A stretch of DNA of 64,000 nt, taken from assembly GCF_000720725.1 (NCBI RefSeq), contig NZ_JOCQ01000027.1:1-64000 (forward strand). Direction: 5' to 3'. The stretch comes from Streptomyces rimosus subsp. rimosus. Lineage in GTDB: Bacteria; Actinomycetota; Actinomycetes; Streptomycetales; Streptomycetaceae. The notes under the pieces are model-generated. The model saw nothing but the letters and a program-made list of their open reading frames with translations, had not been told where the DNA came from and searched no databases. This document shows, piece by piece, positions 44,348 through 52,394 of this stretch. The translations under genes were made by a program, and so were the position numbers. Every line of letters starts with the position of its first letter. Within the stretch, counting starts at the first letter, position 1.

Positions 44348-45541
44348 ATGGGCACAGGGCAGGGCGGGCAGGGGACTCCTGGTACGCCGCGGGTGTTGCG
44401 GGCCATGAACGACCGGGCCGCGCTCGACCTGCTCGTGGCGCAGGGGCCGTTGACCCGTACGCAGATCGGCGCGCTGACCGGGCTGTCCAAGCCCACCGCG
44501 TCGCAGTTGCTGGCGCGGCTGGAGGCGGCCGGGCTGGTGCGTACGACGGGCAACGTCACCGGGCGGCCGGGGCCGAACGCCCAGTTGTACGAGGTGAATC
44601 CGGACACCGCCTACGTGGCCGCGCTCGCCGTCGACCAGGGCGGCATCACCGCCGCCGTCGCCGACATCACCGGGCGGGTGCTCGGCGAGGAGCGGGTCGG
44701 TACGGATGCGGTGGAGGACGACGCGCCCCGGAAGACCGCGCAGCTCGTGGCCTCCGCCGTGGACGGGGCGCTCGACAAGGCCGGGCTGTCGCGGGAGCGC
44801 CTGCACGGGGCGGTGATCGGAACGCCCGGCGCGCTCGACCCGCAGACCGGTGTGCTGCGGTACGCGCCCCACCTGCCCGGCTGGCACGCGCGGGCGCTCA
44901 AGGACGAGCTGGCCGGCGTGCTGGGCGTACCGATCGTGATCGAGAACGACGTGAATCTGGCGGCGGTCGCCGAGCAGCACGACGGTGCCGCGCAGGACTT
45001 CGACGATTTCGTGCTGGTGTGGGCCGACGAGGGGGTCGGCGCCGCCATCGTGCTCGGTGGGCAGCTGCTGCGCGGAGCCACCGGAGGCGCGGGCGAGATC
45101 GGCTACATGCCGTTGCCGGGCGCGCCGCTCGCCCGCGGCGGGGACCGCGACGCGGCGCGGCCGGACGGCGGCGGGGGCTTCCAGCGCCTCGTCGGCTCGC
45201 CGAGTGTCGTGGAGCTGGCGCGGGAGTACGGCGCGGCGGATGTGCGTACGGTCCACGAGGCACTGGACGACGACCGCGTACGCGCCGAGGTGGCGCGGCG
45301 CCTGGCGACCGGGCTGGCGGCCGTGGTCGCCGTCGTGGACCCCCGGCTGGTGGTGCTCTCCGGGGAGGTCGCCCAGGCGGGCGGAGAGACGTTGCGTGAA
45401 CTGGTCGAGGGAGAGTTCTCGGGGCTCGCGCTGCCGCGGCCGGAGATTCGGATCAGCAATGTCGAGGGGAATCCGATTCTCACCGGCGCGCTGCAAACGG
45501 CGCTCGCCGAGGCGCGTAACGCTGTGTTCGACACGGCGTGA
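44348..45541 (+). CDS. ROK family transcriptional regulator
   Basis: 397 residues from the ATG at 44348; a start at 44327 is also possible. Winged helix-turn-helix at about 15-70 (LVAQGPLTRTQIGALTGLSKPTASQLL), followed by the sugar-kinase-like ROK domain with DQGGITAAVADITG, GTPGALDP, ENDVNLAA, and GATGGAGEIGYMPL. The zinc motif of ROK proteins (CxCGxxGC) is absent, as in several regulators with degraded kinase sites. It likely controls the ABC-GH4-kinase operon next to it. Confidence 0.92.
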   Translation: MGTGQGGQGTPGTPRVLRAMNDRAALDLLVAQGPLTRTQIGALTGLSKPTASQLLARLEAAGLVRTTGNVTGRPGPNAQLYEVNPDTAYVAALAVDQGGITAAVADITGRVLGEERVGTDAVEDDAPRKTAQLVASAVDGALDKAGLSRERLHGAVIGTPGALDPQTGVLRYAPHLPGWHARALKDELAGVLGVPIVIENDVNLAAVAEQHDGAAQDFDDFVLVWADEGVGAAIVLGGQLLRGATGGAGEIGYMPLPGAPLARGGDRDAARPDGGGGFQRLVGSPSVVELAREYGAADVRTVHEALDDDRVRAEVARRLATGLAAVVAVVDPRLVVLSGEVAQAGGETLRELVEGEFSGLALPRPEIRISNVEGNPILTGALQTALAEARNAVFDTA

Positions 45542-45800
45542 TGAGACGGCGGTACGGAGGGCCGGGGACGGCCCGGTCACCCGGCCCGGCCGCAAGCCGA
45601 TCACGCACTCGCCCCACGCGCCGATTATTCACCGGCCACGCCTGGACTCATCACACCAAGAGCCCGAACGGCTCCCCGCGTGCCACCTCCGCCCGTTCCA
45701 TCACCGGCGTCGAATTCCCCGCACGCACACGCAGTCGCACCACCTCGTGTCATGCCATCACCACCTCCTGTCCTCACCCCTGCCGTAAAGGAAGTTCGCC
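45542..45800. other. Intergenic region with terminator-like hairpin before the sugar operon
   Basis: GGGCCGGG (45559-45566) pairs with CCCGGCCC (45580-45587) just after the ROK gene, a probable terminator. The other 200 bp presumably hold the promoter of the binding-protein gene; I see no clear -35/-10 pair or operator. Confidence 0.45.
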
Positions 45801-47141
45801 ATGCCGCGTCCGCGCATGCGCATCTGCCTGTCAGCGGCGCTCGCCGGGGCCGGTCTGATTCTTTCGGGCTGCGCCAATCCGAGCGTCGGCAGCGATCGCG
45901 ACGACCCGACCCAGCCCGTGACGCTGAAGTTCTGGCACGGGTGGTCCAACCAGGCCGAGGTGAAGGCGGTCGATGACAGTATCGCCCGGTTCGAGAAACT
46001 GCATCCGAACATCAAGGTGAAGACGGTCAACAACGTCACCGACGAGACCGTGAACCAGGCCCTGCGGGCCGGCGGGGACGACGCGCCGGATGTCGTTTCG
46101 TCGTTCACCACCAACAACGTGGGCCAGTACTGCTCGTCGGGTATGTGGGTGGATCTCGACCCGTTCATGAAAAAGACGGGTATGGAGAAGACGAAGGTCT
46201 TCCCCAAGACCTTCCTCGACTACACCAGCTATCAGGGCAGTCAGTGCGCCCTGCCACTGCTCGCGGATTCCTACGGGCTCTACTACAACAAGGACGCGTT
46301 CAAGGAGGCCGGGATCGAACGGCCGCCGCGGACCATGTCCGAGTTCAAACGGGACGCGGCCAAGCTCACGAAGCGCAAGCCGGACGGGTCGTACGAGCGC
46401 GCCGGATTCGTGCCCAACTTCCGGCTCTACCAGAACAGTCCGGACCGGCTGTTCGCGCAGTGGGGGCCGACGTACTTCGACAAGAAGGGCAAGGCGCAGC
46501 TGGCGAGGGATCCGCGGAGCAAGCAGTTCCTCACCTTCCAGCGGGAGTTGCTGGACGCGCAGGGCGGTTACGCCGCGCTGGAGAAGTTCCGTACGAAGTT
46601 CGGCGACGAGATGTCGTCGCAGAGTTCCTTCATGACGCAGAAGGCGGCGATGCACCTCGACGGTGAATGGCGCGGGCTGATGCTGAAGGAGGGCAAGGCG
46701 AAGTTCGACTGGGGGTCGGCACCGATGCCGGTGCCGGACGACCAGGCGGACACGTACGGGCGGGGCTATCTGACCGGCACGGTCGCGGGTATCGCGCACA
46801 GCAGCAAGCATCAGAACGCGGCATGGGAACTGCTGAAGTTCCTGACGGCGGACACGGACCAGGTGGTGCGGTTCGCGAATGCCATCCACAATGTGCCGTC
46901 CACGTTCGCGGCGCTCAGGTCGCCGGAACTGGATGCCGATCCGTCGTTCCGTACGTTCATCGACATCGCGCGGAATCCGCACAGCCAGGCCATGCCACCG
47001 TCCATCAACGGCGGGCAGTACATCACGGCGCTCCAGGACTTCTCGTACAACGCCGAGGCCGGGAAAGTTCCCGACCTCGACAAGGGGCTGCGTGAGCTCG
47101 ATGCCCAGATAGACGCCGACAACCTCCAGTCCGTGAACTGA
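45801..47141 (+). CDS. Sugar ABC transporter substrate-binding lipoprotein
   Basis: 446 residues, AAAGGAAG ribosome site. Lipoprotein signal with lipobox LSGC at about residues 21-24. Family 1 solute-binding fold: VTLKFWHGWSNQ near 40-51, LHPNIKVK, DDAPDVVSS, LPLLADSYGLYYNKDAFKEAGI. It captures an oligosaccharide outside the membrane and passes it to the two permeases encoded next. The companion GH4 enzyme suggests a beta-glucoside or chitooligosaccharide substrate. Confidence 0.93.
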   Translation: MPRPRMRICLSAALAGAGLILSGCANPSVGSDRDDPTQPVTLKFWHGWSNQAEVKAVDDSIARFEKLHPNIKVKTVNNVTDETVNQALRAGGDDAPDVVSSFTTNNVGQYCSSGMWVDLDPFMKKTGMEKTKVFPKTFLDYTSYQGSQCALPLLADSYGLYYNKDAFKEAGIERPPRTMSEFKRDAAKLTKRKPDGSYERAGFVPNFRLYQNSPDRLFAQWGPTYFDKKGKAQLARDPRSKQFLTFQRELLDAQGGYAALEKFRTKFGDEMSSQSSFMTQKAAMHLDGEWRGLMLKEGKAKFDWGSAPMPVPDDQADTYGRGYLTGTVAGIAHSSKHQNAAWELLKFLTADTDQVVRFANAIHNVPSTFAALRSPELDADPSFRTFIDIARNPHSQAMPPSINGGQYITALQDFSYNAEAGKVPDLDKGLRELDAQIDADNLQSVN

Positions 47142-47153
47142 CGGAGTCCTGCC

Positions 47154-48143
47154 ATGTCCCTCGTCGAATCCCCCGAACGCCCGGCGGCCACCGCGCCGCG
47201 CCCGAAAGCTCCCGCGCTGCGCCGCAGACACCGCATGCAGCGGCTGCGCACCCTCGGTTTCCTTTCCCCCTGGCTGGTCGGCTTCAGCGTCTTCTTCGGC
47301 TATCCGCTGCTCGCCACCGTCTATTTCTCGTTCATGCATTACAACCAGATCCAGCAGCCGTCCTTCGTCGGCCTGCGGAACTGGAAATACGTCTTCACGC
47401 AGATGCCGCTGTTCGGGCCCGCGCTGTGGAACACGCTGTGGCTCGTCGTGGTGATGGTCGCGCTGCGCGTGGTCTTCGGGCTGGGCATCGGCCTGCTCGT
47501 CACGAAGATCAAGTCGGGTGTCGGCTTCTTCCGTACCGCCTTCTACCTGCCGTATCTCGCGCCGCCGGTCGCCGCGACGGTCGCCTTCGTCTTCCTGCTC
47601 AACCCCGGCACCGGGCCGGTCAACGAGATCCTGGAGGCGGTCGGCATCCCGGCGCCCGGCTGGTTCAACGACGCGGCATGGGCCAAACCGTCGCTGGTCA
47701 TGCTCTCCCTCTGGGGCATCGGCGACCTGATGGTGATCTTCATGGCGGCGCTGCTGGACGTACCGAAGGAGCAGTACGAGGCCGCCGAGCTGGACGGGGC
47801 GGGGGCCTGGGCGAGATTCCGGTACGTGACGTGGCCGTCGATCACGCCGATCGTGCTGTTCGCGGTGGTCACCGGGGTCGTACAGACCATGCAGTACTAC
47901 ACGCAGGCGCTGGTCGCCGGGAAGCTGGCCTCCGGCGTCACCATCGGGCCCGGCACGGTCATCCAGCCCGGCTACCCGGACCACTCCACGCTCACCGTGC
48001 CGCAGCTCGTCTACTCGCTCGGCTTCCAGAACTTCAACACCGGCGCGGCGTGCGTGCTCTCGCTCGTGCTCTTCGTGATCGCCATGGCCGTCACCACCCT
48101 GCTGATGCGCAAGCGCGCCGGCCTGCTCCCGGCGGAGGACTGA
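47154..48143 (+). CDS. Sugar ABC transporter permease (MalF-like)
   Basis: 329 residues, about six membrane helices. The EAA loop EAAELDGAGAWARFRYVTWP near 225-245, which contacts the ATPase, is intact. The N terminus has a 30-residue basic/Pro-rich cytoplasmic tail. 12 bp after the binding-protein gene and 6 bp before the next permease, so co-transcribed. No ATPase gene is present; Streptomyces importers of this class use the shared ATPase MsiK. Confidence 0.94.
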   Translation: MSLVESPERPAATAPRPKAPALRRRHRMQRLRTLGFLSPWLVGFSVFFGYPLLATVYFSFMHYNQIQQPSFVGLRNWKYVFTQMPLFGPALWNTLWLVVVMVALRVVFGLGIGLLVTKIKSGVGFFRTAFYLPYLAPPVAATVAFVFLLNPGTGPVNEILEAVGIPAPGWFNDAAWAKPSLVMLSLWGIGDLMVIFMAALLDVPKEQYEAAELDGAGAWARFRYVTWPSITPIVLFAVVTGVVQTMQYYTQALVAGKLASGVTIGPGTVIQPGYPDHSTLTVPQLVYSLGFQNFNTGAACVLSLVLFVIAMAVTTLLMRKRAGLLPAED

Positions 48144-48149
48144 ACCGAC

Positions 48150-49058
48150 ATGACCACGACGACTCTGAGAGCGGGCAGCGCCCCCGCCCGCACCGGCAGC
48201 ACCGACCGGGGCCCCGCCGCGTCCCGCGCCCGCCGCAAGCGGCTGCTGCACTGGATAGCGGTGCACTCCGTCGCCGTCGCCGCCGCGCTGTTCTTCGTCC
48301 TGCCGTTCGTGTTCGTCTTCCTGACCTCCGTCATGAGCGACGACCAGGCGATGAGCGGCGAACTGTGGCCGCACGAATGGAACTGGTCCAACTACGCGAC
48401 GGTGTTCTCCACCCCCGGTTTCCTGGACTGGTGGCGGAATTCGCTGATGTACGCGGGCCTGGGCACGCTGTTCACCGTCTGCTCGGCGATACCGGTGGCG
48501 TACGCGCTCGCCAAATTCCGTTTCCGGGGCCGGCGTACCGCGATGCTGCTGGTGATCTCGACGATGATGCTGCCGCCGCAGGTCATCGTGATTCCCATGT
48601 ACCTGGTGTGGGCGCAGCAGCTCCACCTGTCCGGATCGCTGTGGCCGCTCATCATCCCGATGGCGTTCGGTGACGCGTACTCCATCTTCCTGCTGCGGCA
48701 GTTCCTGCTGACCATTCCGCAGGAATACATCGAGTCGGCGAAGGTGGACGGCTGCGGCGAGGTCCGTACGCTGCTGCGCATCATCGTCCCGATGGCGAAG
48801 CCGGGCATCGCCGCGGTGGCGCTGTTCCAGTTCTTCTACTGCTGGAACGACTATTTCGGGCCGCAGATCTACGCCGCCCAGAACCCCGCCGCCTGGACGC
48901 TGAGTTACGGCCTCGAATCGTTCAAGAGCGCGCACAGCGTCAACTGGAACCTGACCATGGCAGCGACGCTGCTCGTCATGGCCCCCGTCATCATCGTCTT
49001 CTTCTTCGCCCAGAAGGCATTCGTCGAAGGCGTCACGCTCACCGGAGTGAAGGGCTGA
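48150..49058 (+). CDS. Sugar ABC transporter permease (MalG-like)
   Basis: 302 residues with six membrane helices and the EAA loop ESAKVDGCGEVRTLLRIIVP near 193-212. Forms the channel together with the previous gene product. Immediately followed (8 bp) by the GH4 gene. Confidence 0.94.
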   Translation: MTTTTLRAGSAPARTGSTDRGPAASRARRKRLLHWIAVHSVAVAAALFFVLPFVFVFLTSVMSDDQAMSGELWPHEWNWSNYATVFSTPGFLDWWRNSLMYAGLGTLFTVCSAIPVAYALAKFRFRGRRTAMLLVISTMMLPPQVIVIPMYLVWAQQLHLSGSLWPLIIPMAFGDAYSIFLLRQFLLTIPQEYIESAKVDGCGEVRTLLRIIVPMAKPGIAAVALFQFFYCWNDYFGPQIYAAQNPAAWTLSYGLESFKSAHSVNWNLTMAATLLVMAPVIIVFFFAQKAFVEGVTLTGVKG

Positions 49059-49066
49059 TCGATCTC

Positions 49067-50422
49067 ATGCTGTCGTCCACCGGGGGAACCTCCCCCTCCG
49101 CCGGGGGGTCCTCCCCCTCCACCAGGGGAACCTCCCCGTCCACCGGGGGAACGCCCCCGCACCCCCGCCTCAAGATCGCCGTGGTCGGCGGAGGCTCGAC
49201 CTACACCCCCGAACTCATCGACGGCTTCGCCCGGCTGCGGGACGCCCTGCCGCTGGCGGAACTGGTCCTGATCGACCCGGCGGCCGACCGGCTGGAGCTG
49301 GTCGGCGGCCTGGCCCGGCGGATCTTCGCCCGGCAGGGCCACCCGGGCCGCATCTCCTGGACCTCCGACGTGGACGCCGGCGTGGACGGCGCGGACGCGG
49401 TGCTGCTCCAGCTGCGCGTCGGCGGGCAGGCGGCCCGCAACCAGGACGAGACCTGGCCCCTGGAATGCGGCTGCGTCGGGCAGGAGACGACCGGCGCGGG
49501 CGGGCTCGCCAAGGCGCTGCGCACCGTCCCGGTCGTCCTGGACATCGCGGAGCGCATCCGCCGCCGCAATCCCGACGCGTGGATCGTGGACTTCACCAAC
49601 CCGGTCGGCATCGTCACCCGCGCGCTGCTGTCGCACGGCCACAAGGCCGTCGGCCTGTGCAACGTAGCCATCGGCTTCCAGCGCAAGTTCGCGCGGCTGC
49701 TGGGCATCGCGCCGGATCGGGTGGAGCTGGAGCACGTCGGGCTGAACCATCTGACGTGGGAGCGCGCCGTACGGGTGGACGGCGAGGACGTACTGCCCCG
49801 GCTGATCGCCGAGCACGGCGCGGCCATCGCCGAGGACCTGCACATGCCGCGCTCGCTCGTGGACCGGCTCGGCGTCGTACCGTCGTACTACCTGCGCTAC
49901 TACTACCAGCACGACGAAGTCGTGGAGGAGCTGCGCAGCAAGCCGTCGCGGGCGGCGGAGGTGGCGGCCATCGAGAAGCAGCTGCTGGAGATGTACGGCG
50001 ACCCGTCGCTGGACGAGAAGCCCGAGCTGCTGGCCAAGCGTGGCGGCGCGTTCTACTCGGAGGCGGCGGTGGCGCTGACCTCCGCACTGCTGGGCGACAC
50101 CGGCGACGTACAGATTGTGAACACGGTCAACAACGGAACCCTGCCGTTCCTGCCCGACGACGCGGTGATCGAGGTGCCGGCGACGGTGGGGGCGGGCGGG
50201 GCGAAGCCGCTGCCCGTACGGCCGCTGGAACCGCTGTACTCCGGGCTGATCGCCAACGTCACCGCGTACGAGCACCTCGCGCTGGAGGCAGCCCTGAAGG
50301 GCGGCCGGGACCGGATCTTCGAGGCACTGCTCGCCCACCCGCTCATCGGCCAGATCGCGTACGCGGACCGGCTGACCGACGAGCTGATCGCGCACAACCG
50401 GGAGCATCTCGCGTGGCTCTGA
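49067..50422 (+). CDS. 6-phospho-beta-glucosidase-like glycoside hydrolase, GH4
   Basis: 451 residues. NAD-binding KIAVVGGGSTYTPEL at about 36-50, GQETTGAGG, DFTNPVG, LCNVAIG (metal-binding Cys), and GLNHLTW (metal-binding His): the NAD- and Mn-dependent redox-elimination mechanism of GH4. Such enzymes split 6-phospho-beta-glucosides. In front of the domain is an unusual 34-residue stretch of four 7-residue Thr/Ser/Pro/Gly repeats encoded by 21-bp tandem repeats (49078-49161). A later in-frame start near the KIAV segment would remove them. Confidence 0.92.
   Translation: MLSSTGGTSPSAGGSSPSTRGTSPSTGGTPPHPRLKIAVVGGGSTYTPELIDGFARLRDALPLAELVLIDPAADRLELVGGLARRIFARQGHPGRISWTSDVDAGVDGADAVLLQLRVGGQAARNQDETWPLECGCVGQETTGAGGLAKALRTVPVVLDIAERIRRRNPDAWIVDFTNPVGIVTRALLSHGHKAVGLCNVAIGFQRKFARLLGIAPDRVELEHVGLNHLTWERAVRVDGEDVLPRLIAEHGAAIAEDLHMPRSLVDRLGVVPSYYLRYYYQHDEVVEELRSKPSRAAEVAAIEKQLLEMYGDPSLDEKPELLAKRGGAFYSEAAVALTSALLGDTGDVQIVNTVNNGTLPFLPDDAVIEVPATVGAGGAKPLPVRPLEPLYSGLIANVTAYEHLALEAALKGGRDRIFEALLAHPLIGQIAYADRLTDELIAHNREHLAWL
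49078..49161 (+). repeat. Four 21-bp tandem repeats at the 5' end of the GH4 gene
   Basis: Units at 49078-49098, 49099-49119, 49120-49140 and 49141-49161 have the core GGGGGAACCTCCCCC or a close variant, so each unit can form its own small hairpin in DNA or mRNA. They encode TGGTSPS-like heptads. The period is a multiple of three, so copy-number changes would not break the frame. Confidence 0.85.
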
Positions 50423-51522
50423 GTGAAGGCGAGGGGGGCGGGGCGGTGCCTTACGGGGGTGACGGGACGGTGTCTTACGGGGGTGACGGGGTGGTGCGCC
50501 GGTCGGCAGGGTCCGCCGGGCCGGCCGGGGCCGGTTCGCGTTCCGGCGGGCTGGCTCTAGCCGTCGACGCGGGCAACAGCAAGACCGACGTCGCGCTGGT
50601 CGGTGCGGACGGGACGGTGCTGGCGACGGTCCGCGGCGGGGGTTTCCAGCCGCCGGTGGTCGGCGTCGCCCGGGCCGTCGGCGACCTGGCGGCGCTGGTG
50701 GACGCGGTACGGGAACGGGCCGGCGTCACCGGGCCGGTGGACCAGGTGTCCGCCTACCTGGCCAACGCCGACCTGCCCGCCGAGGAAGCCGAACTGGCCG
50801 CGGCGATCACCTCGTACGGCTGGGCCCGTACGGTCACCGTCGCCAACGACACCTTCGCACTGCTGCGCGCCGGACTGCCGGACACCGGCGAACCGGTCGG
50901 CGTGGCAGTGGTGTGCGGCGCCGGGATCAACTGCGCGGGCCTGGGACACGACGGCCGTACCGCCCGGTTCCCGTCCGTCGGGCGGCTCTCCGGCGACTGG
51001 GGCGGCGGCGGGCACCTGGCCGAGGAGGCGCTGTGGTGGGCGGCGCGGGCCGACGACGGGCGCGGCGAACCGAGCGCGCTGGCGCGCGAAGTCCCGGCCC
51101 ACTTCGGGCTGGCCACCATGCCGGAGCTGATCGAGGCGCTCCACCTGGGACACATCCCGCGGGAGCGCCGGTACGGGCTGACGCCGCTGCTGTTCGCGGT
51201 GGCCGCGTCCGGCGACGCGGTGGCGCGGGCCCTGGTGCACCGGCAGGCGGAAGAGGTCGCACTGCTGGCGTCGGTGGCGCTGAAGCGGCTGGACCTGCTG
51301 GACGAGCCGACGCCGCTGGTCCTGGGCGGCGGCGTACTGGCCGCCCGGCACCCGCTCCTGCACGACGAACTGACCCGCCTGCTGGCGGAGCGCGCCCCGA
51401 AGGCCGAACCGCGCGTGGTCACGGAGCCGCCCGTACTGGGCGCGGCCCTGCACGCCCTGGACCGGGCCGGAGCGGGGGCGGAGGCGTATGAGCGGGTGCG
51501 TGGGGAGTTCGGTGGGGGTTAG
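50413..51522 (+). CDS. N-acetylglucosamine-kinase-like protein (BadF/BadG/BcrA/BcrD ATPase family)
   Basis: 369 residues from the GTG at 50413, which overlaps the GH4 stop by 10 nt and has GGGAG 8 nt upstream. Actin-fold ATPase: phosphate-1 LAVDAGNSKTDVALV near 47-61, GVAVVCGAGINCAG near 160-173, SGDWGGGG, and the adenosine motif LVLGGGVLAARHPLL near 298-312. The N-terminal 45 residues are low complexity and contain YGGDGTVS/YGGDGVV, a 21-bp duplication. In this operon it could phosphorylate the imported sugar and so prepare it for the GH4 enzyme. Confidence 0.88.
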   Translation: MALSEGEGGGAVPYGGDGTVSYGGDGVVRRSAGSAGPAGAGSRSGGLALAVDAGNSKTDVALVGADGTVLATVRGGGFQPPVVGVARAVGDLAALVDAVRERAGVTGPVDQVSAYLANADLPAEEAELAAAITSYGWARTVTVANDTFALLRAGLPDTGEPVGVAVVCGAGINCAGLGHDGRTARFPSVGRLSGDWGGGGHLAEEALWWAARADDGRGEPSALAREVPAHFGLATMPELIEALHLGHIPRERRYGLTPLLFAVAASGDAVARALVHRQAEEVALLASVALKRLDLLDEPTPLVLGGGVLAARHPLLHDELTRLLAERAPKAEPRVVTEPPVLGAALHALDRAGAGAEAYERVRGEFGGG

Positions 51523-52394
51523 GTGGGGTTAGGTGAGGGGCTATGGGGAGTGGGGCTGGGGGCGGATCCGAGGGGACACCCCGGCGGAAGCTCGGCAGGG
51601 GTGGGCGAGTCGGAATTCCGATGCCTGCCGGGATCCCGCCGCCCGCCGGAATCCAGCCGTCGGCCGGGACCTTCCTCCCGCCGGGGCTTTGCTTTCGCCG
51701 GGGCTTTGCTTTCACCGGAACCTTGCTTTCGCCGGGCTTCCCCCCGCCGGCCCCCTCCCGCCGGGACCGTCCTCCCACCGGGACCGTCCTCCCACCGAGA
51801 CCGTCCTCCCACCGAGACCTCCCCCCACCGCCACCTTCCCCCACCAGAAACTTCCCGCCCGCCGGGATCTTTCCGCCCGCCCGGTTCGTTCCCCCGCTCG
51901 GGGGGAGTTGTCAGGCTGGATCGTTTCGCCGGCGGGGTGTCGTCCAGCGCGTTCGTCCCCGCGACGCGTTCGTCCCCGCGACGCGTTCGTCCCCGCGACG
52001 CGTTCGTCCCCGCAACGCGTTCGTCCCCGCAACGCGACCGCGCCTCTCCCGAAGACAGGCCGGGTGGGACCCGTCGGGGGGCGGGTTCCGCCCGCGCCTC
52101 GCGGCCGGGAGCGTGCCTCGCGGCCGGGAGCCGGATTCCCCGTCGAATACGGCGAATTCCGTACACGCGTGTCCTTTCGGGAACCGTGTCCGGCGGGCCG
52201 CGCGTGATGGAGGGCGGGGGAACACGGATGACCGCCGGGCGGGAGGGTTCGGCGGGGCCCGATCCGCACATGATCCAGGCAATAACGGTGTGGTTGTCAG
52301 TCCCTGCGGCCATACTGACTGCTGGCCGTGCAACTGTTCCCGTGCGCCCGTCGCACGGGTCCGGGGCCGCCGTCCGCGACCAGGGGGAGGTTCC
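51523..52394. repeat. Non-coding region with long 17-bp tandem repeat array
   Basis: No convincing gene in 872 bp. From about 51640 to 51880 the sequence is a degenerate 17-bp array; clear units are GCCGGGGCTTTGCTTTC (51680-51696, 51697-51713), ACCGGAACCTTGCTTTC (51714-51730) and CCGGGACCGTCCTCCCA (51761-51777, 51778-51794, and a one-base variant at 51795-51811). A second array of five nearly identical units, GCGTTCGTCCCCGCGAC or its CAAC variant, fills 51949-52033. The last 200 bp before 52395 presumably contain the glnX promoter. Confidence 0.8.

Noticed and set aside
44273..45604. Minus-strand 443-codon frame opposite the ROK regulator
   Set aside because: The plus strand has a clear helix-turn-helix and ROK domain; the antisense product is His/Arg/Gln low complexity.
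51949..52033. Possible CRISPR array
   Set aside because: The 17-bp units are directly adjacent with no spacers and no cas genes are near; it is a plain tandem repeat.
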